DNA from: an uncultured Clostridia bacterium
Lineage (GTDB): Bacteria > Bacillota > Clostridia > Saccharofermentanales > Saccharofermentanaceae
NCBI GenBank assembly: GCA_946403085.1
Contig: CAMIYM010000001.1
Coordinates: forward strand, 62,001-126,000
Reading direction: 5' to 3'
DNA length: 64,000 bases
The position numbers were made by a program, and so were the translations under genes. Under the pieces are notes generated by a model. That model did no database searches, had not been told where the DNA came from, and saw only the letters and a list, made by a program, of their open reading frames with translations. Below, in pieces: positions 30,784 to 40,532 of the stretch (position 1 is the stretch's first letter; each line of letters starts with the position of its first letter).

Positions 30784-30819
30784 GGCTTAAGGCATAAAAA
30801 AAGAAATGGAGGAATAAAA

Positions 30820-31089
30820 ATGGAAACCGTATCAGCACTTGTGATTGGAATCTCCACTTTGGAGAGGATATTTAACAGCATTTTTCCTTTTATCCTTTAT
30901 GGAACGATGCCGGTCACCTTTCTCGTTTTCTTTGTTTTGTTCATTATTGCGGTAATCAAAGTAAAGAAAAAGGGCGAGAGAAAGGTAAAAGCCATAGTAT
31001 TCGGCTGCATTTCGGGATACTTCTTGTTGTGCACCATTGGCGAGATCGTCCTCTTTGCAATGCTGGCTTCTGCAATTGCACACATGTGA
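30820..31089 (+). CDS. Small membrane protein (89 aa), paralogue of the previous
   Basis: RBS ggagg; shared pattern KKxGExKxxAxxxGxISG...IxHM. Confidence 0.7.
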   Translation: METVSALVIGISTLERIFNSIFPFILYGTMPVTFLVFFVLFIIAVIKVKKKGERKVKAIVFGCISGYFLLCTIGEIVLFAMLASAIAHM

Positions 31090-31098
31090 GGTCAGACC

Positions 31099-31236
31099 AT
31101 GAAGGATAAGACGTTTGTAATTATACTGGCGGTCATCATGGCCGTTGGAGTAGCGGCTACAACAGCCCTTTTGATCTACGGATACAATCTTTGGAAAGAA
31201 ATCTCAATAGTTGAGATGATCGCGAATTGGGGATGA
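31099..31236 (+). CDS. Small single-TM protein (45 aa)
   Basis: MKDKTFVIILAVIMAVGVAATTALLIYGYNLWKEISIVEMIANWG*; tightly packed in the operon; too short for the supplied ORF track. Confidence 0.55.
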   Translation: MKDKTFVIILAVIMAVGVAATTALLIYGYNLWKEISIVEMIANWG

Positions 31237-31241
31237 TATAA

Positions 31242-32210
31242 ATGGATAAGAAAAAATTAGCCAAACAGCTTGGCGTTATTGCGCTGATTATTGCTTTGTT
31301 TATAGGACTTGATACCGGAATATATCAGTTGTTTATCAAGCGTGTTATCAGTCATCACTCTCCCGGCATGCAGAAGATGAGTGTGGAAGTCGGTAATTAC
31401 GTGCCTTTCACAGGTTCGGCAAATGTCTTTTCGGAAGATGGTGCGAAAAAGCTTGAAGGTGACATCCCGGTAATCGATGGTGCGGCAGCACTCCTTCCTG
31501 TATATGCGGGATTTGTCCAGAGCATCTATCCGGAGGATTCCGTCATCTTTAACGGTGAGGATTACGATGCGAAAAGTGCCATGCATTACACAAATACAAG
31601 AGGCGCTTATAAGGACATCGTTGACGGCAATGCGGATATAATCATCTGCGCTCAGCCTTCCGATGAGCAGCTTGCTTATGCGAAGGAAAAAGGCGTGGAA
31701 CTGGAACTTGTTCCTATCGGATCTGATGCATTTGTGTTCATAGTTAATGCGAACAATCCGGTGTCTGATATCACAATAGATCAGATCAAGGGCATCTATT
31801 CAGGAAAGATCACCAACTGGAGAGAACTTGGCGGAAAGAATGTTCCGATCGCTGCGATGAGAAGGAATAAGAACAGCGGTTCACAGACAGCACTCGAAAA
31901 GATAATGGGCGACACACCGATCAAGCCGGACTATACTGCTCTGTTCGGTAGCCCTATCGGATTCTCATTCAGATACTATGTCACAGGCATGCTTGCTGAA
32001 GGAGGCGTTAAGATCCTGACAATCAACGGTGTAGCACCGACGACAGAGACGCTCGCAGATGGCACGTATCCTGTATCCGGCAATCTCTATGCGGTATACC
32101 GCAAAGGCGAGACCAATGAGAATGTCTATAAGGCGGTTGACTTTATGCTCTCGCCTGAAGGACAGAAGATAGTGGAAAAGAGCGGATATATTCCCATACA
32201 TCAATTGTAA
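31242..32210 (+). CDS. PstS-like phosphate/anion substrate-binding protein, TM-anchored
   Basis: N-terminal TM; DIIICAQPSDEQ, IKGIYSGKITNWRELGG, NSGSQTALEKIMG, FMLSPEGQKIVEKSGYIP typical of PstS. Confidence 0.82.
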   Translation: MDKKKLAKQLGVIALIIALFIGLDTGIYQLFIKRVISHHSPGMQKMSVEVGNYVPFTGSANVFSEDGAKKLEGDIPVIDGAAALLPVYAGFVQSIYPEDSVIFNGEDYDAKSAMHYTNTRGAYKDIVDGNADIIICAQPSDEQLAYAKEKGVELELVPIGSDAFVFIVNANNPVSDITIDQIKGIYSGKITNWRELGGKNVPIAAMRRNKNSGSQTALEKIMGDTPIKPDYTALFGSPIGFSFRYYVTGMLAEGGVKILTINGVAPTTETLADGTYPVSGNLYAVYRKGETNENVYKAVDFMLSPEGQKIVEKSGYIPIHQL

Positions 32211-32360
32211 TAAGTGCATAAAAAAGTGTCAGGCGGCGAGTTTTATTCATACAAAACCAAAGAATCAATTCAAATTTACTTTTTAGTGTACTAATGACAT
32301 AATTACCTTGGTTGGTGTGCTTTATATTACCAATCACTAATTCAAGGAGGGTCTATATCA

Positions 32361-32720
32361 ATGGATACAACAAAACAGCAACAGATCAATGGTCTTATTT
32401 TCGGTGGTATCTCACTTTTGCTTCCTAACGTTTCAAGCGTTATCAGCAACGCTACAAGCAATGATTCCAGTGCAGCAGTAGGTGGTGCTATTGCAGTTAT
32501 CATTATCAGCTTGGCAGCATTGATCCTGGGTATCATCGGTATCGTTAAGTCTGCAGCAGCTCGTAAGGCAGCTACAGAGGCAGGCGAGAAGAAGATCATC
32601 GGTACAATTGGTCTTATCGTTTCCATCGTTGGTACAGTTTACGCTGCACTCATCTTCTTCATGTTGGGCGTTTGCGTTGCATGCGTAGTATGCGCAGCAG
32701 CTGCAGCTATGTCCGCTTGA
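32361..32720 (+). CDS. Small membrane protein
   Basis: 119 aa, three TM segments, RBS aaggagg upstream. Confidence 0.7.
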   Translation: MDTTKQQQINGLIFGGISLLLPNVSSVISNATSNDSSAAVGGAIAVIIISLAALILGIIGIVKSAAARKAATEAGEKKIIGTIGLIVSIVGTVYAALIFFMLGVCVACVVCAAAAAMSA

Positions 32721-32746
32721 TGATCAACGGATAAATTGATTTGAAA

Positions 32747-32785
32747 GAGCAGTTGTCTCGCGTTACGGGGCAACTGCTTTTGGTT
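32747..32785 (+). terminator. Rho-independent terminator
   Basis: agagcagttgtctcg...ggggcaactgctttt. Confidence 0.75.
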
Positions 32786-32791
32786 TATAAC

Positions 32792-33595
32792 ATGTACCCA
32801 ACAATAGATATTTTCGGACATACGATCGGCACCTATACGATATGCGCAGCAATAGGGATTCTCCTTTGCGCGGTCGTAGGTTATCTGCTGATAAGGAAAA
32901 AGGACGGGGTCTGCATAGATGACCTCATTGTTACTGCTGTCTTTATCGTAGTCGGCATGGTCCTTGGCGGTCATGTGATCTTCGCCATAACCAATACGAC
33001 AAAGATAATCGCGCTGTTCCAGAATATGGGGAAGTACAGTTTCATTGATTTTGTACAGATCCTGTTCGGCAGTTATCTGGGAGGAATGGTGTTCTATGGC
33101 GGCGTTCTTGGCGGTCTGCTCGCTCTGCACCTGGTATGCAAACATTCGCAGTTCGGCCATCCGGATGTGATGTACGATATGTATGCTGTCTGCATTCCAT
33201 TATTCCATGTTTTCGGAAGGATCGGATGCTTTCTCGGAGGGTGCTGCTACGGAGTCGAATGCAAGTTAGGTTTTACGGTTCACGGCAATACACTGAACCC
33301 GGGAATAAATGATGTTAACCGTTTCCCGGTCCAGCTTGTTGAAGCAGCATGCAACCTGATCATTTTTATCGTGCTGCTGACACTTCACAGGAAAAAGAAG
33401 TTTGAACACAGGCTCCTGGTTGTCTATTTCTTCATCTATCCTGTCGTGAGGTTCATTCTGGAGTTTTTCAGGGGAGATGAGATCAGGGGATTCCTTTTCG
33501 GATTATCGACTTCGCAGATCATAAGCATAATCCTGCTAATCTCTGCACTGGTCATTACATGTATTGATCTTAGAAAAGCAAGACTTCAAGAATAA
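32792..33595 (+). CDS. lgt: Prolipoprotein diacylglyceryl transferase
   Basis: MYPTIDIFGHTIGTYTICAA N-terminus, YGGVLGGL, GRIGCFLGGCCYG, RFPVQLVEA. Confidence 0.87.
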   Translation: MYPTIDIFGHTIGTYTICAAIGILLCAVVGYLLIRKKDGVCIDDLIVTAVFIVVGMVLGGHVIFAITNTTKIIALFQNMGKYSFIDFVQILFGSYLGGMVFYGGVLGGLLALHLVCKHSQFGHPDVMYDMYAVCIPLFHVFGRIGCFLGGCCYGVECKLGFTVHGNTLNPGINDVNRFPVQLVEAACNLIIFIVLLTLHRKKKFEHRLLVVYFFIYPVVRFILEFFRGDEIRGFLFGLSTSQIISIILLISALVITCIDLRKARLQE

Positions 33596-33671
33596 GCATT
33601 AAAACGGGGAGTCCCAAAACCCTGGAATTGTTTTCGGCGCGTCTCGAAAACTGGGACTTGTTTTCGGGCCA

Positions 33672-33781
33672 GTGCAAAAATGATGCCAATTTGGGAGTGA
33701 TTTAGCACCATAATGAGCAATTTGGCCCTGAAATGCACGATTTGGTGCTAATTTGAGTGGATTCTGGCACCATTTTTGCAC
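33672..33781. repeat. Island C1: nested inverted repeat spanning about 110 bp
   Basis: GTGCAAAAATGATGCCA (33672-33688) vs TGGCACCATTTTTGCAC (33765-33781), 16/17 complementary; inner TTAGCACCA (33702-33710) / TGGTGCTAA (33743-33751). Confidence 0.8.
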
Positions 33782-33826
33782 ACCTGTCGCCAGGGTGGGT
33801 GGCATGAGGACACCAAGAAGATACCG

Positions 33827-33991
33827 TGGTGACGAAATGGTGACGAAAGACCTCAGAATCGTCACCAAAACTGTCACCAAAGGTCCAAAATGCACGAAGT
33901 GGTGACGAAAACAAGCATTACCGTCACCATCTCGTCACCAGCCTATTTTTCGGGACAGGGAAAGTAAAAAACTGCCTCAAGATCGTCACCA
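33827..33991. repeat. Island C2: TGGTGACGA / TCGTCACCA word-repeat cluster
   Basis: TGGTGACGA at 33827, 33838 and 33900; TCGTCACCA at 33859, 33932 and 33983; near copies at 33872 and 33921. Confidence 0.8.
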
Positions 33992-34010
33992 GCCGGCTTT
34001 TCGAGACAAG

Positions 34011-34042
34011 AAAAAAGTCCGCACTGTAATGGTGCGGACTTA
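34011..34042 (-). terminator. Terminator for the 34062-34349 gene
   Basis: aaaaaagtccgcac-tgtaatg-gtgcggactt. Confidence 0.8.
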
Positions 34043-34061
34043 AGTTAACAGTCAGAGACTA

Positions 34062-34349
34062 TTAGTTGTAGCTTGCGATACCAGCTGCTGCAGCTGCTGC
34101 AACGATGATGATCATAAGAGCGCCAACAACGATTGAGAGGATAAGACCGATGATAGCTGTGATCTTACCAACCTTTGTGAATGTGTTCTGAATGCCTGCC
34201 TTCTTGCACTGACCACCGAGAACAAGGCTGATGATAGCGGGAATAAGGCCGAAACCATATGCTTCGCAAAGAACGATAGAAGCGATACCGCATGCCATGC
34301 AAGCGATTGACTTACCCTTGGACTGATTCTGAACAGGTGCATTTTCCAT
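34062..34349 (-). CDS. DUF4190-like small membrane protein
   Basis: GKSIACMACGIASIVLCEAYGFGLIPAIISLVLGGQCKKA...; two TM segments; gly-rich. Confidence 0.65.
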   Translation of the reverse strand: MENAPVQNQSKGKSIACMACGIASIVLCEAYGFGLIPAIISLVLGGQCKKAGIQNTFTKVGKITAIIGLILSIVVGALMIIIVAAAAAAGIASYN

Positions 34350-34581
34350 AATACCTGACCTCCATTTTTTTATAAAAGTGGGATTTGTTAATTGTTTCCA
34401 TCCCCAAACAATTGCGATTTTATCAAAACAAAATGCGATTGTTAATAGACTTATAGACGAATTGTTTGAAAATCAAAATATATTTTTGTGAGATATGACG
34501 GGTTGGTGCAAAATCTATCATTTACTTTTGGCTCCCGATTAATTATTATTCTTGTGTATTTTATTTTTAAGGAGTATTGCT

Positions 34582-36240
34582 ATGGATATTTCACCACTTC
34601 AGAAGGCAAGATACGAATACCAGCCCAAGCTTCCGGGCATGCTCAGAAACGGCATTTCAGAGATTTCTGTACAGGAAGGTGCTGCTACACAGTCTGTTGC
34701 AGACCAGGATAAGATCAAGGCTCTTTTCCCTAACACATATGGTAAGCCTGAGATCACATTCGTTAAGGGCGCTAACACATCTGCAGCTAAGAAGCAGGTT
34801 GTAGGCGTTATTCTTTCAGGCGGTCAGGCTCCGGGCGGACACAACGTTATCTCCGGTCTTTATGACGCTTTGAAGGCTACAAACCCTGAGAATAAGCTCC
34901 TCGGCTTCAAGAAGGGTCCGGATGGACTTCTTAAGAATGACTATGTTGAGTTTGATGACAAGTTCATCGATGCTTACAGAAACACAGGCGGTTTCGATAT
35001 CATCGGTTCCGGCAGAACAAAGCTCGAGACAGTAGAGCAGTTCCAGACAGTTGCTAATTATGCTAAGGAGAACGGCCTTACAGCTATCGTTATCATCGGT
35101 GGTGACGACTCCAATACAAACGCTGCTACACTTGCTGAGTATATGGCTGCTAACAACACAGGCATCCAGGTTATCGGCTGCCCTAAGACGATCGACGGCG
35201 ACTTGAAGAACGAAGACATCGAGGCTTCTTTCGGTTTCGATACAGCTACAAAGACATATTCCGAACTCATCGGCAACATCGAGAGAGATGCTAACTCTGC
35301 AAAGAAGTATTGGCACTTCATCAAGGTTATGGGACGTTCTGCTTCCCACGTTGCTCTTGAGTGCGCACTTGAGACACAGCCTAACATCTGCCTCATCGGT
35401 GAGGAAGTTGCAGCTAAGAAGATGTCTCTTGCTGACATCACAAACCAGATCGCTGACTCTGTTGAGAAGAGAGCAGCTAACGGCGACAACTTCGGTGTTG
35501 CTATCATCCCTGAGGGTATCGTAGAGTTCGTTCCTGAGTTCTCCGCTCTCATCGCTGAGATCAACGAGCTCCTCGCAGGCGAGAAGACAGCTCAGTTCAA
35601 TGCTCTTCCTGACTGGAACGCTAAGTATGAGTTCATCAAGGCAGGCCTTTCCGCTGATGCTTTCAAGGTTTTCGATATCCTTCCCCAGGGCATCCAGCAG
35701 CAGCTCTTCCTCGAGAGAGACCCTCACGGCAACGTTCAGGTATCCCTCATCGAGTCTGAGAAGCTCTTCTCCGAGATGGTTAAGAATGAGCTCGCTAAGA
35801 GAAAGGAAGCTGGTACATACAAGGGCAAGTTCGGCGCTCAGCACCACTTCTTCGGTTATGAAGGCCGCTGCGCATTCCCTTCAAACTTCGATGCAGATTA
35901 CTGCTACTCTCTTGGCTTCAATGCATTCATGCTTATCCAGTATGGTTACACAGGATACCTTTCAAAGGTTTCCAACATCTCCAAGCCTGCTGATGAGTGG
36001 GTTGCAGGTGGTATGCCTATCACAAAGATGATGAACATGGAGAGAAGAAACGGTGCAGACAAGCCGGTTATCAGAAAGGCTCTCGTAGAGCTCGACGGCA
36101 AGCCGTTCAAGTATTTCGAAGCAAACAGAGAGAAGTGGGCAGTTGAGACTGCATTCACATTCCCTGGTGCTATCCAGTACTTCGGACCTTCTGACGTTTG
36201 CGACCGCACAACAATTACTCTCGCTCTTGAGAAGGGCTGA
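34582..36240 (+). CDS. pfp: Diphosphate (PPi)-dependent fructose-6-phosphate 1-phosphotransferase
   Basis: [10 protein letters not shown] (GGDD signature of PPi-PFK), [23 protein letters not shown]; start at ATG 34582 after aaggag. Confidence 0.92.
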   Translation: MDISPLQKARYEYQPKLPGMLRNGISEISVQEGAATQSVADQDKIKALFPNTYGKPEITFVKGANTSAAKKQVVGVILSGGQAPGGHNVISGLYDALKATNPENKLLGFKKGPDGLLKNDYVEFDDKFIDAYRNTGGFDIIGSGRTKLETVEQFQTVANYAKENGLTAIVIIGGDDSNTNAATLAEYMAANNTGIQVIGCPKTIDGDLKNEDIEASFGFDTATKTYSELIGNIERDANSAKKYWHFIKVMGRSASHVALECALETQPNICLIGEEVAAKKMSLADITNQIADSVEKRAANGDNFGVAIIPEGIVEFVPEFSALIAEINELLAGEKTAQFNALPDWNAKYEFIKAGLSADAFKVFDILPQGIQQQLFLERDPHGNVQVSLIESEKLFSEMVKNELAKRKEAGTYKGKFGAQHHFFGYEGRCAFPSNFDADYCYSLGFNAFMLIQYGYTGYLSKVSNISKPADEWVAGGMPITKMMNMERRNGADKPVIRKALVELDGKPFKYFEANREKWAVETAFTFPGAIQYFGPSDVCDRTTITLALEKG

Positions 36241-36267
36241 TAAGCGTCATTTTCGAAAAGTATTTCC

Positions 36268-36299
36268 GGGGGCTGTCTCACGTGAGGCAGCCCTTTTTC
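36268..36299 (+). terminator. Rho-independent terminator after pfp
   Basis: gggctgtctca-cg-tgaggcagccc followed by ttttt. Confidence 0.85.
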
Positions 36300-36399
36300 G
36301 TGAAATAAAGACATATCCTTTATATAAATGGCACTCCGGTTCATGCTACACTACAGGTAGTAGAGCGTTTGTCCGTATGAACTGTAAGGAGAATCAGCC

Positions 36400-37158
36400 A
36401 TGTGGATATGTAAAGAATGCGGTTTTGCAAATGAAGGCAGAACAGTCTGCAAAAAGTGCGGAGCTCCTGTTGATAAGAGCGGCGCGCAGGATAACCACGT
36501 TCCCTCTGATACTCATGATTCCCGCGAACTCACAACATATGAGATCAATAAAGAACTGAAGCGGCTCATCAGGCATTTCAATCCTCTGCTTCCTCAGTTC
36601 AAAGAATATAACTACTGCAACCAGAAACTCGATTTCCTCTCTAAAAAGGGTTACGTCCCCGTCGCGATCCTGATACTGGGGATCATTCTTAGTGCCATCA
36701 GTATTTTCCTTATTGTTATGACTTTTACGGTCCTGTTCAGGTTCTTTAACGGACTGCTTATCTGGTGGTTCATGTTCCTTGGACTTGGCATTTACTGTAT
36801 CACGGTATATATCCACAGCCTTTTGAAGAACAGGAAAGAGATCAGGAAATACATTACCAAAGAGATCGGGATCGCAAAGCAGCTTACGAAAAGCTTTGAC
36901 GAAGCAGAGACGGACATTATCGATGTAATGTATTCAGATCCGAGAATATTGGAAAAGATCGTCAATATAATCAGTGAAGGCAGGGCAAACACCGTAGATA
37001 AAGCGGTCGATGCCCTCTATGTCGAATCAGGAAAGACGAAGGAACAAAGCAGGAGATACCTTGACCTTGTCGCATCAAGACAGGCTGATTACGGCGGCAA
37101 AGACGCAGCGGTATTCTGCTCTGCGGACTTTTTCGGTGCCTATCACATGAAGAAATAA
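36400..37158 (+). CDS. Zinc-ribbon membrane protein of unknown function
   Basis: MWICKECGFANEGRTVCKKCGAP zinc ribbon and two central TM segments. Confidence 0.7.
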   Translation: MWICKECGFANEGRTVCKKCGAPVDKSGAQDNHVPSDTHDSRELTTYEINKELKRLIRHFNPLLPQFKEYNYCNQKLDFLSKKGYVPVAILILGIILSAISIFLIVMTFTVLFRFFNGLLIWWFMFLGLGIYCITVYIHSLLKNRKEIRKYITKEIGIAKQLTKSFDEAETDIIDVMYSDPRILEKIVNIISEGRANTVDKAVDALYVESGKTKEQSRRYLDLVASRQADYGGKDAAVFCSADFFGAYHMKK

Positions 37159-37182
37159 AACCTTTGATCTAACAGATAGTAA

Positions 37183-37821
37183 ATGAGCAACAAAAACATT
37201 TCTTTTACAGAACTGATATTTAATATCCTTATGGTGATCCTTGCAGTAACAGGCATTGTCCTGATGCTTACGGGAAAGCCTGAAGGTGCAGCTCTGCAGG
37301 CTTCCGGAATAGGCAACTTCAAGTTCTATACAGTGCTTTCCAATGTCTTTTGCGGCATTGCCGCACTCATCTATCTGATCTGTCTTCTGACGGGAAAGGG
37401 CAGGGATAAGATGGCCTGGTTAAAGCTTGCGGCAGTGTGCGGGGTTGCCATTACATTTGCGGTTGTGGCCTTTATGTTCGGACCGCTTTATGGTTTCCCG
37501 CAGTTTTATAAGAGAGGCAATCTAATCTTCCATCTGATCCTGCCTCTTCTGGCTATGGCGGAATTCATTGTTGTAAGAAGGAAGCGTATTCCTTTTAAAT
37601 ATACGGTTATGGCAGCAGTTCCGACATTTATATACGGGTTCTGCTACATGATGAACATCCTGATAAACGGGATTGGCGGCCCCTGGCCTGATACTAACGA
37701 TTTTTACGCATTTTTAAGCTGGGGATGGCCTGTCGGAATACTGATATTTGCCGGGATTACCGTACTGTCTTTTGCTGTCGCGTGTATCTTCAGAGTTGTA
37801 AGTAACAGACGGGCTCTGTAA
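37183..37821 (+). CDS. Multi-pass integral membrane protein
   Basis: 212 aa, about 6 TM segments. Confidence 0.7.
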   Translation: MSNKNISFTELIFNILMVILAVTGIVLMLTGKPEGAALQASGIGNFKFYTVLSNVFCGIAALIYLICLLTGKGRDKMAWLKLAAVCGVAITFAVVAFMFGPLYGFPQFYKRGNLIFHLILPLLAMAEFIVVRRKRIPFKYTVMAAVPTFIYGFCYMMNILINGIGGPWPDTNDFYAFLSWGWPVGILIFAGITVLSFAVACIFRVVSNRRAL

Positions 37822-37906
37822 GGTGAGCCGTGAAATTGCCCCATTTTTAAAGGTGAGGTTTATTAGCGGCAATGTTAAGATAAGCGGAAGTAAAGGAGAA
37901 CCGCTT

Positions 37907-38593
37907 ATGAAAAGATCTGAGATCAACAAAGCATTGAAGCGCATGGAAAGCGTTATTAATGAACTGAAGATCAGTCTTCCGCCGTTCTGCAATTTCACTC
38001 CGGAAGAATGGCTTACCAAGGGCCACGAGTACGATGAGATCAGAGATAACATGCTCGGCTGGGACATAACGGATTACGGTCTGGGTGATTTCCGGAAGAC
38101 CGGATTCTCGCTCATCACGCTGAGGAATGGCAATCTCAAGTCAAAGGACAAATATCCCAAGCCTTATGCCGAGAAGCTCCTCTTCATTGAAGAAGGTCAG
38201 TATTCGCCTAATCATTTCCACTGGAATAAGATGGAGGACATCATCAACAAAGGCGGCGGCAATCTTCTGATCCGTGTCTACAATTCGCTTCCTGACGAGG
38301 AGATCGACAGGGAAAGTGATGTAACTGTCCATACGGACGGCAGGACATATCAGGTCAAGGCAGGAACCCAGATAAGGCTTACTCCCGGCGAGAGCATCGC
38401 TATCCAGCCCTATCTGTATCATGATTTTGAAGTCGAAAAGGGGACAGGAGCAGTTCTCTTAGGCGAAGTCTCCCAGGTAAATGACGACAATACCGACAAC
38501 AGGTTCAATCCGCCTGTCGGAAGGTTCCCTGAGATCGAAGAAGATGAGCCGCCTTATAGGCTCCTCTGCAACGAATATCCGGCTGCAAATTAA
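37907..38593 (+). CDS. D-lyxose ketol-isomerase
   Basis: MKRSEINKAL...PFCNFTPEEW...CUPIN His motif NHFHWNKMEDIINKGGGNLLIRVYN; RBS aaaggagaa before ATG 37907. Confidence 0.87.
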   Translation: MKRSEINKALKRMESVINELKISLPPFCNFTPEEWLTKGHEYDEIRDNMLGWDITDYGLGDFRKTGFSLITLRNGNLKSKDKYPKPYAEKLLFIEEGQYSPNHFHWNKMEDIINKGGGNLLIRVYNSLPDEEIDRESDVTVHTDGRTYQVKAGTQIRLTPGESIAIQPYLYHDFEVEKGTGAVLLGEVSQVNDDNTDNRFNPPVGRFPEIEEDEPPYRLLCNEYPAAN

Positions 38594-38726
38594 GCATTTT
38601 ACTGATATTAAGGGCCGTTTTATCCCGAATTGTAACCTATATGTAAGTAGCGTTTTTCTTGACTAAACGGGGTAACTAAAGCATTATTATCATGAATATT
38701 TATGAATTTATATAGGTGGTATTGTT

Positions 38727-40496
38727 TTGAAAAGAAAAGCTGAGAATGAAAAACAGAGCTTGATCGAACGTTTCTGCTCTGCTTCAGAACGTACAGCAAG
38801 AGTCAGCCTTATTCTCGCGGCAGCTATCGTTGTGGGGACGATCGGAACTGTCAGCGTGGCTGCAATCAGATCAAACACAGCATCGATCATCCCTTCAGAT
38901 AATGTTGAACTTAATGCCGCACAGGACTATCTTGCACAGGTATCCATGCAGGCTGCAACCAGTGATACAGCTGAGACCACAGAGGAAACAGCATCCTCTG
39001 ATGAGTCAGGCGCAGATATCACTGATGAGACAAGAGAGACAAAGCGCGGCGGCCTTACAGGCGATCATGTCGTAGATGTTAAGAATCTTAAGTCTCTTTC
39101 CAACGAAGATCTCGTTAAAGCGATCAAGCAGGGTAAAGTTAAAGCCATCGACGTCAAGACGATCAAGAAAGACCAGTCACAGAACACAAAACCTGTTCAC
39201 CATGGCTCGACGGGAAATGCTCCTACGCCTACGAAGAAGCCTACACCTGTTCCTACAAACAAGCCCACACCTACAATGGCTCCTATTACAGTAGTCAACT
39301 ATGAGCTCGGTATGGATATCTCACAGTTCCAGGGAAATATCGACTGGAAAAAGGTTAAGGCTGATGGTATCAAGTTCGCATTCATCAGATGCGGCGGCAG
39401 AGGATATTCAAAGGGTGCCTGCTACGACGATACAAAGTTCGTGCAGAACATTAAGAATGCAAAAGCAGCTGGCGTAAAGGTCGGTGTTTACTTCTTCTCA
39501 CAGGCGATCACAGCTCTGGAAGCAGTTGAAGAGGCATCTATCACGCTCGATAAGATAAAAGGATACGGAATCGATCTTCCTGTCGTTATGGACTGGGAGA
39601 CCGGTACCGGCTATAGAACATGGAAGCTTAAAGGACAGGATTTTGCCAACGTTCTTGAAGCATACTGCAGCATGATCGCCCAGGCAGGCTACACACCGGC
39701 AGTATATCTCAATACATCCGATATCAACGACAGACTTGGCAAGTATTCTGGCCAGATCCTCGGCAAGTATAAGCTTTGGTATGCTTATCCTTACAGCTGC
39801 TACGATCCGAGCAGCAAGAGCTTCAGATCCAATTACTATCAGACAGGTGATACAGTACCGCCCAGAAGCTTTGGATATGAATACTGGCAGTACTCATGGC
39901 ATGGAAGAGTTAAGGGTATCAGCGGAGACGTTGACCTTAACATCAAGATCCTTGGTAAGACAACTCTTACTGCACCTGTGATCAATATAACCAACAAGAA
40001 CATTACCTCTAATGTCGGCGAGAACATCAATCCGTTGAACGGTGTATCAGCCAAGACATCGCAGGGCGCTACGACCACGAACAGCCTGTCATATGCGATC
40101 AAGAATGCGGCAGGTGAGACAGTAACGCTTGACCAGGCAAAGGGCACGGCAGGCAAGTATGTAATTACTTATACATATAAGGATTATTTCCGTGGTTCCG
40201 TAACAGCCACAGCGAACTGGGAAGTAAAGCCGGGTTCAGGCAGTACCGTAACTCCGGAGCCTACCCAGAGTGGACAGGGAAGCACTTCAACTCCGACACC
40301 TACTCCGAGTCAGAGCGGAAATCCTACTGTTACTCCGACTACGGCACCTGCGGTAACTAATACACCTGCACCGACGTCTAAGCCGACGGATACGCCTGCT
40401 CCCACAGCTACTCCGACACCTAAGCCTGCGGCAACAGCAACGTCCAAACCGACGGAAGCTCCGAAGCCTGAAAACACCGAAAGTCAGGGAGCTTAA
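38727..40496 (+). CDS. Secreted GH25-family lysozyme with Pro/Thr-rich linkers and Ig-like C-terminus
   Basis: GMDISQFQGNIDWKKVKADGIKFAFIRCGGRGY, VGVYFFSQAI, LPVVMDWE; TTG start; PTPTPSQSG-type tail. Confidence 0.88.
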   Translation: MKRKAENEKQSLIERFCSASERTARVSLILAAAIVVGTIGTVSVAAIRSNTASIIPSDNVELNAAQDYLAQVSMQAATSDTAETTEETASSDESGADITDETRETKRGGLTGDHVVDVKNLKSLSNEDLVKAIKQGKVKAIDVKTIKKDQSQNTKPVHHGSTGNAPTPTKKPTPVPTNKPTPTMAPITVVNYELGMDISQFQGNIDWKKVKADGIKFAFIRCGGRGYSKGACYDDTKFVQNIKNAKAAGVKVGVYFFSQAITALEAVEEASITLDKIKGYGIDLPVVMDWETGTGYRTWKLKGQDFANVLEAYCSMIAQAGYTPAVYLNTSDINDRLGKYSGQILGKYKLWYAYPYSCYDPSSKSFRSNYYQTGDTVPPRSFGYEYWQYSWHGRVKGISGDVDLNIKILGKTTLTAPVINITNKNITSNVGENINPLNGVSAKTSQGATTTNSLSYAIKNAAGETVTLDQAKGTAGKYVITYTYKDYFRGSVTATANWEVKPGSGSTVTPEPTQSGQGSTSTPTPTPSQSGNPTVTPTTAPAVTNTPAPTSKPTDTPAPTATPTPKPAATATSKPTEAPKPENTESQGA

Positions 40497-40532
40497 CACA
40501 GCACATTAAACTGTTCTTAGAGGGGGAACGGT

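Noticed and set aside
33599-33914. Minus-strand ORFs of 70-98 aa between lgt and the small membrane gene
   Set aside because: They fall in the inverted-repeat islands, with low-complexity translations and no RBS.
34816-35847. 343-aa minus-strand ORF antisense to pfp
   Set aside because: It lies wholly inside a well-conserved PPi-PFK gene; long antisense frames here are a by-product of codon bias, and the translation shows no family motif.
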